From positions 39,102,339 to 39,166,338 of the forward strand of contig OU015532.1 of NCBI GenBank assembly GCA_907165065.1: a DNA stretch of 64,000 bases, given 5' to 3'. A program made the translations under genes and the position numbers. Below the pieces are notes generated by a model. The model saw nothing but the letters and a program-made list of their open reading frames with translations. It was not told where the DNA came from and did not search any database. The DNA is from Caprimulgus europaeus. Its lineage: Eukaryota > Chordata > Aves > Caprimulgiformes > Caprimulgidae. Below, one piece after another: positions 1-10,346 of the stretch. Each line of letters opens with the position of its first letter. Position 1 is the stretch's first letter.

Positions 1-136
1 TTCTTCACCTCCCGGGCCTCACTGCTGGACCAAGCCATGCCAAACGACGTCCTGTTCACCAGCACGTACCCTTCTCTCCCGAAGTCGCTGCCGTTACGGA
101 GGCCATCGTATACTTTGGGAATGAAATCGCTACATG
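1..136 (+). CDS. SIPA1L1: SIPA1-like RapGAP, C-terminal region, coding exon a (partial, 5' side outside window)
   Basis: Frame 1 is open from the first base and reads [19 protein letters not shown]..., then a stretch rich in S, P and L ending in [11 protein letters not shown]. The exon stops at 136 before the donor GTGAGT (137-142), leaving phase 1. No acceptor is visible, so the exon begins upstream of the window. SIPA1-like proteins are large RapGAPs that switch off Rap at synapses and cell contacts; SIPA1L1 (SPAR) binds PSD-95 and actin. This part lies after the RapGAP and PDZ domains, in the low-complexity stretch leading to the conserved C-terminal domain. The choice of SIPA1L1 over the paralogue SIPA1L2 rests on remembered similarity of the C-terminus, not on an alignment. 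Confidence 0.85.
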
Positions 137-3133
137 GTGAGTGTGCTTCCCATTTTTCTACTTTCAAAGGAATCCTTTGTGAATTGTGCTAAGGAAAAAT
201 ATTTGTTACAGCAATTAGTACTTCCACCTGGATTTTGCTAAAAGAGAGCCAAGTGACATGCCTGAAAATATAATATAGGATGGGATTTATTTATTTTTTT
301 TCCTCTCTTCAGTGGTTATAAGACTGCATGACTGCTCATGCAGTTACACTGTAGAGGAAGCACAAAAAATTGCCACATTGGCTGTAAGTTTTCACCATTT
401 CTTCCACGAGTCATCTGGACCAGTTGGAGCAATGGACAAATAATGCCTGGTTATCCACCAGTGACAACTTCAGTTCCTTTAGTGTGGGATTATGGGAACA
501 AAATACTATTAGGAAAATAATGTACAACTACACCAGATACAGCTGTTACTGCACCAACTCTTAAAATTTACTCCCTTATCCTATTCATTTTACACAACTT
601 GAGTTACTTATTTTAGTCACACATCAATGCTAACAAGAAAAAATTACTTGGTAAACAGCTGTCAAGAAGACACTCAGCTTTCCCCCGTTAGTTTACTGAA
701 AAGTCTCAGTAGCATCATCTGACAGGTTGTGTGTTGCTGCATGTGAATGTCTCAGTGGGAAAGAGAATTTTCACAGGTTCCCTCTGTACCTCATGAGTAA
801 ATGTGTACTAAATGTATTTTCCAGAAATAGAGCTAGATCTCACAGGGCAGGATTCTGCAACGTTTTCTGAAGAAGTGCATATCTGCTCCGATATATTCAT
901 GTTCTTGTACGTTTCAAGAGCAAAGTGCAAGGCTGTCAGTAGATTCAACTCACTGTAGTGGGCCCTAAGCACAGTTTGTATTGGATACATGGGATATATT
1001 TGACAGTGAAGACTGCTGAAGAAATCTAGTTTGAACTATTTTCATCTGTCTGTGATCACTGGGCATCAGTTTCCAGTGTTGAACCTGACATTTTCATGAG
1101 CTGTTATTTCTCTGTATAACGTTTATTGTGTGAGAGTTAGGAAACTGAGCTTGCTTCACTTCTGGTTTTTATGTGCACTAAAATAACTTTGCAGACTTGG
1201 TTATGCTCGTAACTGGGTGCTGGATTTGGCTTCTGAGTGCTCAGGGTCAGAAAATGATTTCTGTTATCTGAGTGGAAGTGGAACGCAGTACTTGGTCTCT
1301 TCATTCAGATGCCCGTATTTTCTGAAAAGAAAACCACAAAACCTTCTTTCACTGTCACATTCTCTTCCTGATTGCTTCTCTTAGCACATAGGCTTTCTAC
1401 ATTTGTCAACCAAACAAGAATTCCCATTTTCTGTAAAATGTAAGGATGGTTAAAGGACCAGCTATTTGAGTGGCACACAAATTGTCTCCCACGCACACAC
1501 TTGCCTTTGCTCAGAGAAGGATTAAGCAGATTGGATATTTAATACCACAAGTATTTGTTGGCTTCCAGCTATTCAAATTATTTTTAATTCAGAGATCTTA
1601 AAAACAAAGAACAGCCATTCCAGAGCACCTTCATTTGTTTTGAAGAGAGAAAACAATGAGTTAAAAATGTTCTTATTTATGCACCTATCTTAATTAACAA
1701 TCCAACTCACACTTTTAAAATGTAGTTTTTCAAATGGTTATTTTTTTATTTTAATTCTGTGTTGTATCTCTTCACTAATTGTAAATATTTTCATGTTAAG
1801 AACTTTGCAAATAACTGCCCTCTTTTTGGGAGATAACACAAGAATCCTCAGTGTTAATATTGAACTGAACTTAGATTTATAAAAAGTAAACAAGAGACAA
1901 AAAAAAAATCCTGAATTTTGAGCAAAGAAGTGAATGCAGTGTAGCTTTTCTGGTCAGTGCTTCCCAGACAGCGTTATTAATTAGGTAAAGTTATTAGAAA
2001 GTTATTTTAGTTATTGCAGTTATGTAGTTATTAGCCTATCAAAAAAGGGGCAAAAATAAGCAACATAACTAGTGGCATTTGTCTTCCACTAGGCTTGTAT
2101 CCTGCCCACCCATACTGTCTTTCTGTTATCTCTGGTCCAGATGGACTCTTCACTATACCCTTCTTCTCTGCAGTTTCCTCCCAGGTGCCCAGTCCATCCT
2201 CTCACCCCTACATCTCCAGTGCTTCTAATACCACCTACAAATTTGTCTAAACTTTCTCTATGCCCCATGACAGAGGGCATAAGGAAGCAAGTTGTTGCTG
2301 CTTCTGAGCTTACACATGTGCTGACTGACCAGGCATTGCACATTTTTTGATTGTCCAGCCAGTAAACTGAAATAAAGTAGGTAATTGTTGGTTCATCATT
2401 TGGCCTTTCCCTAATTAGTGGCAATAATTCAAGTGGCAAACTTGGCTAAGCACTAGTTTGCACAAAAATTACAGGGACTTCATAGCCTTCTTTCAAGCTT
2501 GCCAATGTTTTGTCCATAGTGGGCCATGTACCAACTTATGGGTGAGTCTGGGTATTTTCAGTAAAGATCAGAGGTTTCACCACACTACTGAGAGATGTGC
2601 AGTGCTTTGGGGGTCATGTTAAGGGTTGTCTTGTTGAGGTTCATCTCAGTAGGCCTAAGTCTGCTCCCATTGGTTTACAAGATTGTAAAGAGTGGAGGGG
2701 TTGGGGGGTGGAGGGGGAAATACACCACAATTTTGTATTTTTACAGGAGCAAATAGGTGCCAGGGAGTGTAGAAGCCCCAGCAAGCTGCAGAGCCCTCCA
2801 AAGTATCTTCAGCTTGTGCAGAGGTGGGAATTTGGGGGTATAAGGGTACTGCCCCGAGCCCCAGTGCTGGGAGGAGGCAGAGACTGGCTTATGAAGCGGT
2901 AACCTGCAAGAACTCGGGCAGGTTAGAAAGCAGCTGAATGTCCTGGTAAAAAGCAGGCTCAGAAAAATGGCCTGTAACATGCTGTATCTGGTCAACTACA
3001 GTTGATCAAACATTTTACTGAGTCCTGGTCACAAAAGTGCTATCCCAGAAAAATTAAAAATAGGGATACATGATTTTTAAGAAAGGGACTTTTTTTTTTA
3101 AATGATGTTTATAATTTTTCTTCATTACTCTAG

Positions 3134-3280
3134 GAGAGTTTTCTGCCTCAGACAGCTCCCTCACAGATATCCAGGAGCAAAGACAGCAGCCCATGCCAGA
3201 CCCTGGTCTTATGCCATTGCCTGATTCTGCCTCTGATCTGGACTGGTCAAACTTGGTAGATGCTGCCAAAGCATTTGAAG
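3134..3280 (+). CDS. SIPA1L1: SIPA1-like RapGAP, C-terminal region, coding exon b
   Basis: The acceptor is a pyrimidine-rich tract ending in TAG (3131-3133) and the donor is GTAAGT at 3281. Joined in phase 1 to the previous exon, it reads [16 protein letters not shown]..., then a proline-rich patch ([10 protein letters not shown]) and [15 protein letters not shown]. The [13 protein letters not shown] motif is characteristic of the SIPA1L C-terminal (SPAR_C-type) domain as I know it. The exon is 147 bases, so phase 1 is kept into the next exon. The intron before it is 2,997 bases and holds nothing I recognise apart from a G-rich patch near 2,700. Confidence 0.92.
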
Positions 3281-5269
3281 GTAAGTTTTCAGAATATAGT
3301 GCTTAGAAAGCTGGTGTTTGTGTGTGCTGCATTAAGCACAGTTTTTTAACAGTTTTTTAATCTTGACTCTTGGTTTTGTTGTTGTTACTATTTCTACTTA
3401 GTCTGAACTTTAAGCTCATTTAAAATAGCAACTCGAGTCTTAACAGTCTAAAACTTTGTGTGTAATACTCAGATACCATTTCTTCATACTGGAATCCCTC
3501 TGTGCTATGATTTGGCCAAATCTGTGTTAAACTGGCTACTTTACATTTCATGTAGAGCAGTTGCAGACATCACAGCTAGGCTGGAAAAGACAGCTGGTAT
3601 GAAAGTGCAAAAGTAAAGTCAAATAGCAGGGGAAAAGCACATGAGCACCATAATGATTGCTTGCTTACTGCACTAGCAAGAATTTCTGTATTGCAGCTGA
3701 AGTGCACTGCCAAGGTAATTTGGGAAATATGCCTTGTTGGTATGTATTTTCCCATTGCCATTCTTCCCTTTGCATAATCTGAATACATAGATTTGCACAT
3801 AAGTGTTTTCATCCTCTGGCACTTTCCAGCTCCTTGACACTTAATAAACTGAAGAAAACTGTAAGCTGACTAGATGTATTTGAATTTAAAATTAAATGCA
3901 CTTCAGTCCAAAGGGAGTTTATCTTACAGTTACTGTAATCTGATGGAAAAGTCTTCTAGGTGCATTAAACAGAAGTGCCTTTTCCTAATCTCTGCACAAA
4001 TACTGTCTCACTTTCATGAAAGTGTTTTTGCTGATGCTTAATGTGTTAGACATTATTCTGCATGGTTGGAGAAGGCTGTGGTGTCACTTGCTTTCTTGGC
4101 TGTTCCCTGGTAGTGGCCATATACATTGCTCCATTGCCATAGGAGTTGTAGGACCAGCATGTCTCCTGTTTCTGCTGTGCAGTCTTGAGAAAGTATTCAA
4201 AGTAAGCCTTAGTCCTCAAGAGGAGATGACTTTGTAGTGACTATTTTTTCACCACCACATAGTGATGAAACCCAGTTTTTAATGCATTTCACTGTTGGCA
4301 ATTTCTGTTTAAAAGACCCCCTTTTTTGTTAAATTATTTGTCTGTCCTCATTAACCTGAATCCCTCGCTTTTGTGGGACCCAACTCACTTGTGTTTCTCT
4401 TTAGAAGTGTGAACAAAGTCAGTGTGGTGAAGGTAACAAACTGACAGCTCAGATGAAGAAAAGCCAGGGTAAGGTGTTGGCTGGCACCTTCATCTCACCA
4501 CTGTAAAATATATGCAGATTTGACTTGAAAAGGGAACAGCTGTCTGATGTCAATATAGTGCCAGTCTCCACCAGGTGCCAGTAGGGACTGGCAAGTACCA
4601 AGCAGCCTCAGTTCTGATTTGTGATGCTAGACACCTCTCTTCTACATCACTGGTTGGTATCTTCAGCACAAAGCCCCGAACTTACAAATAGTGGTATCTG
4701 CAACCAGCTGAAACAAAAGCTGCTTGGATCCCTGAGCTGCACCAACCTTCAGCATTTTCATTCAGAGGGAAAAAGAGAGGAGTAGGAAAAATTCCATCAA
4801 ATACCAAGGCACGTTAATTTTAGCCTTGTTGAAGGCACAAGAATAAAAATTTGCCAAGCAGAAAAATATGATACTATTCCTATTCTGTTTCAAGTGAGAA
4901 ACCAGCAGTTGCTGAGGGAGAGATATATTAACTTATTAAATTAAAGTGTGTTTATAGGAGACTCCAGAGGTAGGGGCAGTCAGTAGTTTGCAGTCACACC
5001 ACATGTGATAGTGATTTAGAGATGTGTTAAAACATCTGAGCAGTTATAGGACAAAAAAGTATAGACACAAGGCAGGAAAGAGTTTCATGTTTCAATCTGA
5101 AAATATTTTTTAAGGCATAAGGAAAAAATTTGGGGTTCTGAAAAATTACATCGGTCATTTTACTTTCCACGTGTAAATTGCACACAGTGAGCTTTTCTTT
5201 CCTCAAGATAAAGGGATCCTTTATAGAGTGAAGGAAGCTAAATATAGTTACTGAGTTATTGAGTAGTGT

Positions 5270-5826
5270 CATGCAGTTGTGCCCAGGAAATTCTGCACAG
5301 CTCTTGTTGTTCCGGCTTGGCTTCTTGCCTCTCTTGGAACTGGCCTTGGGTGGACTCCGTGAGTGCCACTGGGTACCTCTGCTTTGCAGTCTCTAGCAAC
5401 TCCCTCCTGGAGAGCTGCTTAGCCTGAGAGTGATGCATGATCTCTGTGAGCACCCAGTCCTGTGCCAGAGCTAGTAATGATCCTGGAGGAGCAACAATCC
5501 CAAAAGAGCAAGAGCCAGAAAGAGAGCCACTGACATGAGAGAGTGCCTCATTAATATACTGAACATAACACTATGAGATGGAATATCCCGTTGGCATATC
5601 CAAATGCCAATCCATCTTATTAATTTTAATGTTCCTTGCCCTGGCCCTAGACCTTGCACTTGTAGACTAGCAAAACACAAAGTCCTTCTACTTTCAGTGA
5701 CAGTTGAAAACATAGGTATGTTACCAACGTTTTTCTCATAACAAATCCCATGCTGGAACAAAAACACAGCACTGTTCTAGCAATTAAAAAAATCCCCTAG
5801 CTCTATCCCAGATAAAAAACAGGACA
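5270..5826 (-). mobile_element. Old ERV LTR fragment in SIPA1L1 intron
   Basis: Read on the minus strand, this begins TGTCCTG and shares blocks with the LTR at 9,781-10,341: the start with GGGATAGAG, the GGATTTGTT...AACGTTG block, and the TTGGCATTTGGATATGCC / GGGATATTCCAT block. Similarity is clear from about 5,450 to 5,826; the part down to about 5,270 is tentative. No target duplication was found, so it is older or differently bounded than the other LTRs. It is antisense to the host gene, as is usual for LTRs tolerated in introns. Confidence 0.55.
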
Positions 5827-6038
5827 TGAATCCAATACAGTGGGAGAACCTGGAACAAACACTTGCAATGCCAGTTTGCTTCTGTGAAGTGGATACTGCT
5901 ATGTCATATCATCACCTTATCATGCTTGAAACAGACTTCTTAGATTGCTTTGAGATCCTGCAGCCTAGCTGTTGCTCTGTGCATGAACAGATGATCATTA
6001 CTGCTGCCACTGTTTTCTCTGTATGTTTGCCTTCTCAG

Positions 6039-6153
6039 TTCAGCGAGCTTCGTTCTTTGCTGCTGATGATGAAAATCACAGGCCTGTGAGCGCTGCCTCC
6101 AGTAGTGATCAGGCTGAGGACCAGCTTACTGCACAGATAAAGCCTTATACAGG
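6039..6153 (+). CDS. SIPA1L1: SIPA1-like RapGAP, C-terminal region, coding exon c
   Basis: The acceptor ends in CTTCTCAG (to 6038) and the donor GTAAGT begins at 6154. It continues the frame in phase 1 and reads [19 protein letters not shown] followed by a serine/acidic linker and QIKPYTG. The 115-base length changes the phase to 2, which the next exon accepts. The linker is polar and probably disordered, and connects the [10 protein letters not shown] segment to the terminal coiled coil. The intron before it (3281-6038) carries an LTR fragment on the opposite strand. Confidence 0.92.
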
Positions 6154-6636
6154 GTAAGTATATAAAGCAGATATGCAGGTTTCCTCAGCTACAAAGGAAA
6201 AGAGTAGGAACATCTTTATTTGGAAGCCACCTCCATGCTTCATAGAACCCTTCACAGGTTTTCATGAAAATGGTGGTGGGAAGTGAAAACAGAAGAATTA
6301 TGAGTACAGTTGAACCTTTTTGCAGATTCTTTCTTGTCTGAGATGTTAATGAATGTGTCCAAAGTGATGGTAATTCAAGGTACATGTAATAAGTAGAAGT
6401 AGAGAGAATCAAGTGATAGGATGGCCCCAATTACTCATGCGTTAGATTTGTTCTGTTGATCAATCTGCTGCATGTGTTCCCTCTACTCTGTTAGGTTATT
6501 TTTGCTCATTTTGTGAATCCTTAGTGTACCTGAGTGCATGCCTACATAAAGCTACTTGGTGCAGACAAGGCTGTTTGCTACCCTATGTGAGGTAATAAAT
6601 CATAGCAGGACTATTCTTGTTTCCTTCTTTCAACAG

Positions 6637-6718
6637 TAAAGAATCTCCTCCAACTCTCGCCTCTAAAGTGGACCAACTGGAAGGTTTGCTGAAGATGCTG
6701 CAAGAGGATTTAAGGAAG
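6637..6718 (+). CDS. SIPA1L1: SIPA1-like RapGAP, C-terminal region, coding exon d (start of leucine zipper)
   Basis: The acceptor TTTCAACAG ends at 6636 and the donor GTAAAC starts at 6719. The reading [19 protein letters not shown] then MLQEDLRK gives the first heptads of a coiled coil, with hydrophobic residues spaced 3 and 4 apart (V, L, L, L, M, L). The exon is 82 bases and ends in phase 0. The intron before it is only 483 bases. SIPA1-family proteins end in a leucine-zipper-like coiled coil thought to mediate oligomerisation or partner binding. Confidence 0.92.
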
Positions 6719-7425
6719 GTAAACATTTCATCTACAGAAGATCTGTAAGACACCTCTTTAGTGCTGATGGGTGATGCTAATAATTGTGTAATCCTGCTTT
6801 GCCATGCCTGAACCTGTGACAGTCTCATCTTTGTATGGGAAAAAGACATTTCATCATCTGATTCCTCAGCTTAAATTAGGAGGGTGATTCAGAGTACCTC
6901 CACTTCTAATTCAGGTGGCACTGCGAAAGGCTTGAAGTTAGTCCATGTAGATATATCCTGCTGATGTTGAAAAGTATTATCTAAACATATAATTTCTACT
7001 GTGGAAACTTCCTGTATTGTGTTGCTGCCTGCTTGGGCCAAGAAGGATCTGCTGTGGTCAGTTGAAAAGGCTTTTTAGCTGGGAAAGTATTTGCAGGAAT
7101 ATTTCCTGTCCCTTATTTAGTTAACCATTAGTAGTTGTACGTACGTGTTGTACACACAGAACAGGGCATGCCCAGTTTTATTTCACCACATGGGGAGCCA
7201 GCTTCTGTATTAGAGTTCAATATAAATAAATCCTGCTCACTCAAGCAAAAAGGGGGGAATGAAATGCCACAAATGTCCCTCAGATACAAAGCTGAATATT
7301 GCTGCATATAAAATCCTTATAAAGAAGGAGACCCATTCTCTCTTAAGAGATTCTTGCCTCTCTATGTAGGTAAGAAGCATGACCTATAATTTCCACTAAG
7401 ATCTGTATTTTTCTTCATGCCCAAG

Positions 7426-7569
7426 GAAAAAGAGGACAAGGCCAGTCTTCAGGCTGAAGTGCAACATTTGCGGGAAGACAACTTGAGGTTACAGGAGGAA
7501 TCTCAGAATGCGACTGAGAAACTGAAGAAATTCACCGAATGGGTTTTCAACACAATTGATATGAGCTGA
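7426..7569 (+). CDS. SIPA1L1: SIPA1-like RapGAP, terminal coding exon with stop codon
   Basis: The acceptor ATGCCCAAG ends at 7425. The exon encodes 47 residues and TGA (7567-7569): a charged coiled coil with heptad leucines ([19 protein letters not shown]), then the aromatic tail [14 protein letters not shown]. The tail is the strongest family signature in the window. Together the five exons give 207 residues with no frame break, so the gene looks intact here. The full human protein is about 1,800 residues, so only its last ninth is in view. SIPA1L2 or SIPA1L3 remain possible. The gene should continue upstream of base 1 on the same strand. Confidence 0.93.
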   Translation, partial: EKEDKASLQAEVQHLREDNLRLQEESQNATEKLKKFTEWVFNTIDMS

Positions 7570-7798
7570 GAACAGTGTATGGGGAAGGAAACTATATGTT
7601 ATGAATATTATTACTGGAACTTAAGCTTTAATGCCACCTTAATCATGACATGTAAAAGTATAGTCAGAGCACTTCCCTGTCCTTCATCCTCCAGTAACCC
7701 TTTTTTGCATTTCTGCGTGCACTCAGAACAATTGCAGATCAACAATCAGTGTCTGCCTTTTGTAGAAAAGAACAAAGTAAATAATTTTAAAAAGGCAA

Positions 7799-7804
7799 AA
7801 TAAA
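7799..7804 (+). terminator. Proximal polyadenylation signal AATAAA of SIPA1L1
   Basis: A canonical AATAAA lies 230 bases after the stop, followed within about 40 bases by a T/GT-rich stretch (TGTGAATGTCTATTTTTT), as expected of a cleavage site with downstream element. Confidence 0.6.
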
Positions 7805-8925
7805 AGTTTAACTGCTAAAATGTGAATGTCTATTTTTTGCACATTGTCTCTTTATCTGTTATGTACAAAATGATTTGGAGGTGGGATCAGGCTTGCTGTT
7901 CCATCTGCCTCCATTTCCATTAACTCCTTTCTCTCTGTTTCAGGTAATCTGCTTTTCCTTGCAGCTTTGGCAAATATTATGACATCTAGAAAATTAGAAA
8001 GAAATGTTTATTTTACTGCTCTTACATTGTTTTCTGAAGTATGCCACAGACAAGGGGATGTAATGCAATGTTTTAGGTGTCTCCTTAGCAATTTGCGCTC
8101 GATTGCTAGTGCTACCTTCCCATACATTACAGAGAATGCGTGCCCATAGTGTATGGTACAGTACAACCAGCATCATAACATTTGGAGAGACAGTAGAGAC
8201 ATGAGCCATGGGTGAGGCATACTATCACACATCTGTTGTATTAGCATCTCTGGTAGCCTTTGTTTCCCATGGAAACAGTGGCTGCAAGTAACTTTACATA
8301 AACAGCAAAGCTAGGCATGCTGCAGTTCATACTGTATCAGGCAGGCACACTGAGTACTGCTGCTGTGCCACTTATGTGTCATCCCTTTCCCTTCCAGGGG
8401 AATCTGTTACTTGCATATATGCAGAAGACGTAGGCTGAAGTTGTAAAGAGATTAAGATTTCTTTCCCCTGACCTGTTTCCATGAAAATCCACATAAGCCA
8501 TCTTTATGCACCTGCCTTCCCATTCAGTTTATCCAGATGTCTCAAATCACAACAGATTTTGTAAATGTTTATTCAGCTTGTGTTTTATTACATTAAGGGT
8601 CTTAAAAATCTTTCACTATGGTAGGCAGAGGAATATGTAAAGGTAAATTCAAGAGGTATATTTTTCAAAGTACTGGGATAGGACTGGAGCTTTGAAATCC
8701 CCAATTTCCAGTGAAACTGTCTAGCATGAGATTTCCCAAACTGCCTTATGCCAGGAAAGTTAATTTATTGTTCTTTGAAGGAACAGCTAACTTGCCACAT
8801 GTTACCTCTCCAGAAAATACCTTTTTGGTGTCAGAATACAAATTTTAAGCACCACAGTCTGCACAGGCATTGAACTGTGCAGTGTGCTGAGAAACCTTTT
8901 CTACTCCCTTCTGAGTCACTACCTT

Positions 8926-8931
8926 AATAAA
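8926..8931 (+). terminator. Distal polyadenylation signal AATAAA
   Basis: A canonical AATAAA lies about 1.36 kb past the stop codon, followed by a G/T-rich stretch (GTGCAAGGGGGTT). It could end the long 3' UTR that SIPA1L genes usually have. Confidence 0.45.
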
Positions 8932-8960
8932 TATTGCCTTGCATAAAGTGCAAGGGGGTT

Positions 8961-9053
8961 AATTTCAAGAGCATTCACTCTTTATTTAATTTCAAGAGCA
9001 TCCCTTAAATAAATTAAAGCATAATTTAAATTTATTTAATTTCAAGAGCATCC
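8961..9053 (+). repeat. Short direct repeats, 50-bp spacing
   Basis: The core AATTTCAAGAGCAT occurs at 8,961, 8,988 and 9,038. The last two copies belong to an identical 23-bp block (8,981-9,003 and 9,031-9,053), giving a 50-bp offset. It lies just after the distal polyadenylation signal and looks like a local tandem duplication. Confidence 0.9.
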
Positions 9054-9740
9054 ACATTCTCAAACAGACAGATTAAAATCCTCAAGCATAGTTTTGTCAC
9101 AGAAACTTCCACACTCTTTTCAAATCCTTTTCTCATGCTCTTTAATCTTGCTCCACACAAGTACACATTACACTTCAACTTCAAACTTCATTTGTGATGC
9201 TAATCCCCATGGAATTCTTCTCTAATGTTTTGTCGTGGAAATGGATCTCTTTGGAAATATTTCTGGAGTGCTTTTGTAAAGGTTTAGAATGTCTTGGGTT
9301 TTTTAATGACTTGTATGAAGGAGATTTATATAATGCCTGATATTATTTGTAAATGGGAAATATTGCTAACATCTCTGAGCATCCTGAAGTCTTGCTTTTA
9401 TTCTCTTTTATTTTTAAGTTTGGTTTTTATTTTATTTCAAAAAATATTTTGGGACTTGGGGCAGACTATTTATTAGAGTTTTGCAACAGAGTTCTTGTAT
9501 GATGCCACTGAAGGCTACTTGTAAAATTCTGACAATAAAACTCATTTTAAAGGCTCTTCTAAACCATTTTCTTCTGATTTTGTTGGGTTTGTTGTTTCAG
9601 ACTTTCCAGAGTTTCTGGATTTCTTCCAGAACGCATTTCTTCCTGCTTTCTTCTTGTACCACTTTTCTCAGTGCTTAGCGATAGAGGAGTTTCATTCCCT
9701 GTCAGATTTCTACTTTTTATCCCTTTTTAAGGCTCTGTGT

Positions 9741-9780
9741 GAAAGTATACTTGGTATGTGTGGCTATGAAAGTATACTTG
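9741..9780 (+). repeat. 13-bp direct repeat abutting an LTR
   Basis: GAAAGTATACTTG occurs at 9,741-9,753 and again at 9,768-9,780, where its last five bases are the LTR target duplication. Confidence 0.9.
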
Positions 9781-10341
9781 TGAGGTGGTTTCACTCTTCT
9801 TGGCTTGCAGCCAAACCCAGTCTGCTCTCACACTCTCGCCCCCTGCCCCAGCCCAGTCCAGGGGGTAAGGGAGAGAACTGGAAGGAAAAGAGCAAGGAGA
9901 TAAAAACTATTTACTAATTAAAATAAAATTATAATAGTACAGAATATACAAATGAGTGATGCACAGTGCAATTGGTCACCACCTGCACACCAATGCCCGG
10001 CCTGTGCCAGCCAGCGATCCTGGAGCCGAGACAGTCCTGAAGCTGAAACCCCAGAGAGCGAGCCCAAGTGATCCCCAGGAGAATACCCCTGTTTTCCAGG
10101 GAACCCTGGTTAATGTACTGACATGACATGATATATGGAATATCTCACTGGCACATCCAAATGCCAGTTTCAGGTTCTGCTATTCACTACTCTTCTCCCT
10201 CTCAGTCCTCATGCAGCTGTGAACCAGCCAAGCATTAGTACTTTATCAACATTCTTCTCAACAAATCCTACACTGAAACCAAAACGCAGCTATTCTAACT
10301 ACTAAGAAGACAATTAACTCTATCCTAGCAAAACCAGGACA
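9781..10341 (-). mobile_element. Solo LTR of an avian endogenous retrovirus, 561 bp
   Basis: The element runs TG...CA and is flanked by an exact 5-bp duplication ACTTG (9,776-9,780 and 10,342-10,346). On the minus strand it begins TGTCCTGGTTTTGCTAGG, the start of a very common bird LTR group. There is no internal retroviral sequence on either side, so it is a solo LTR left by recombination. A 5-bp duplication fits an ERVL-like family, but this was not tested against a library. The clean duplication suggests it is not among the oldest insertions. Confidence 0.88.
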
Positions 10342-10346
10342 ACTTG

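Larger units (their letters stand above)
7570..8950 (+). other. SIPA1L1 3' UTR (extent inferred from poly(A) signals)
   Basis: Noncoding sequence follows the stop. A short form would end soon after the AATAAA at 7799; a longer form after the AATAAA at 8926. The interval contains no repeat I recognise and is moderately AT-rich. Which site is used cannot be told from sequence alone. Confidence 0.55.

Noticed and set aside
2697-2722. G-rich patch in a SIPA1L1 intron as a quadruplex
   Set aside because: Only three separate runs of three or more guanines, so it does not fit the standard four-run rule.
4566-4585. CTCF-like CCACCAGGTGCCAG in a SIPA1L1 intron
   Set aside because: A strongly conserved G of the core is replaced by C, so it does not meet the consensus.
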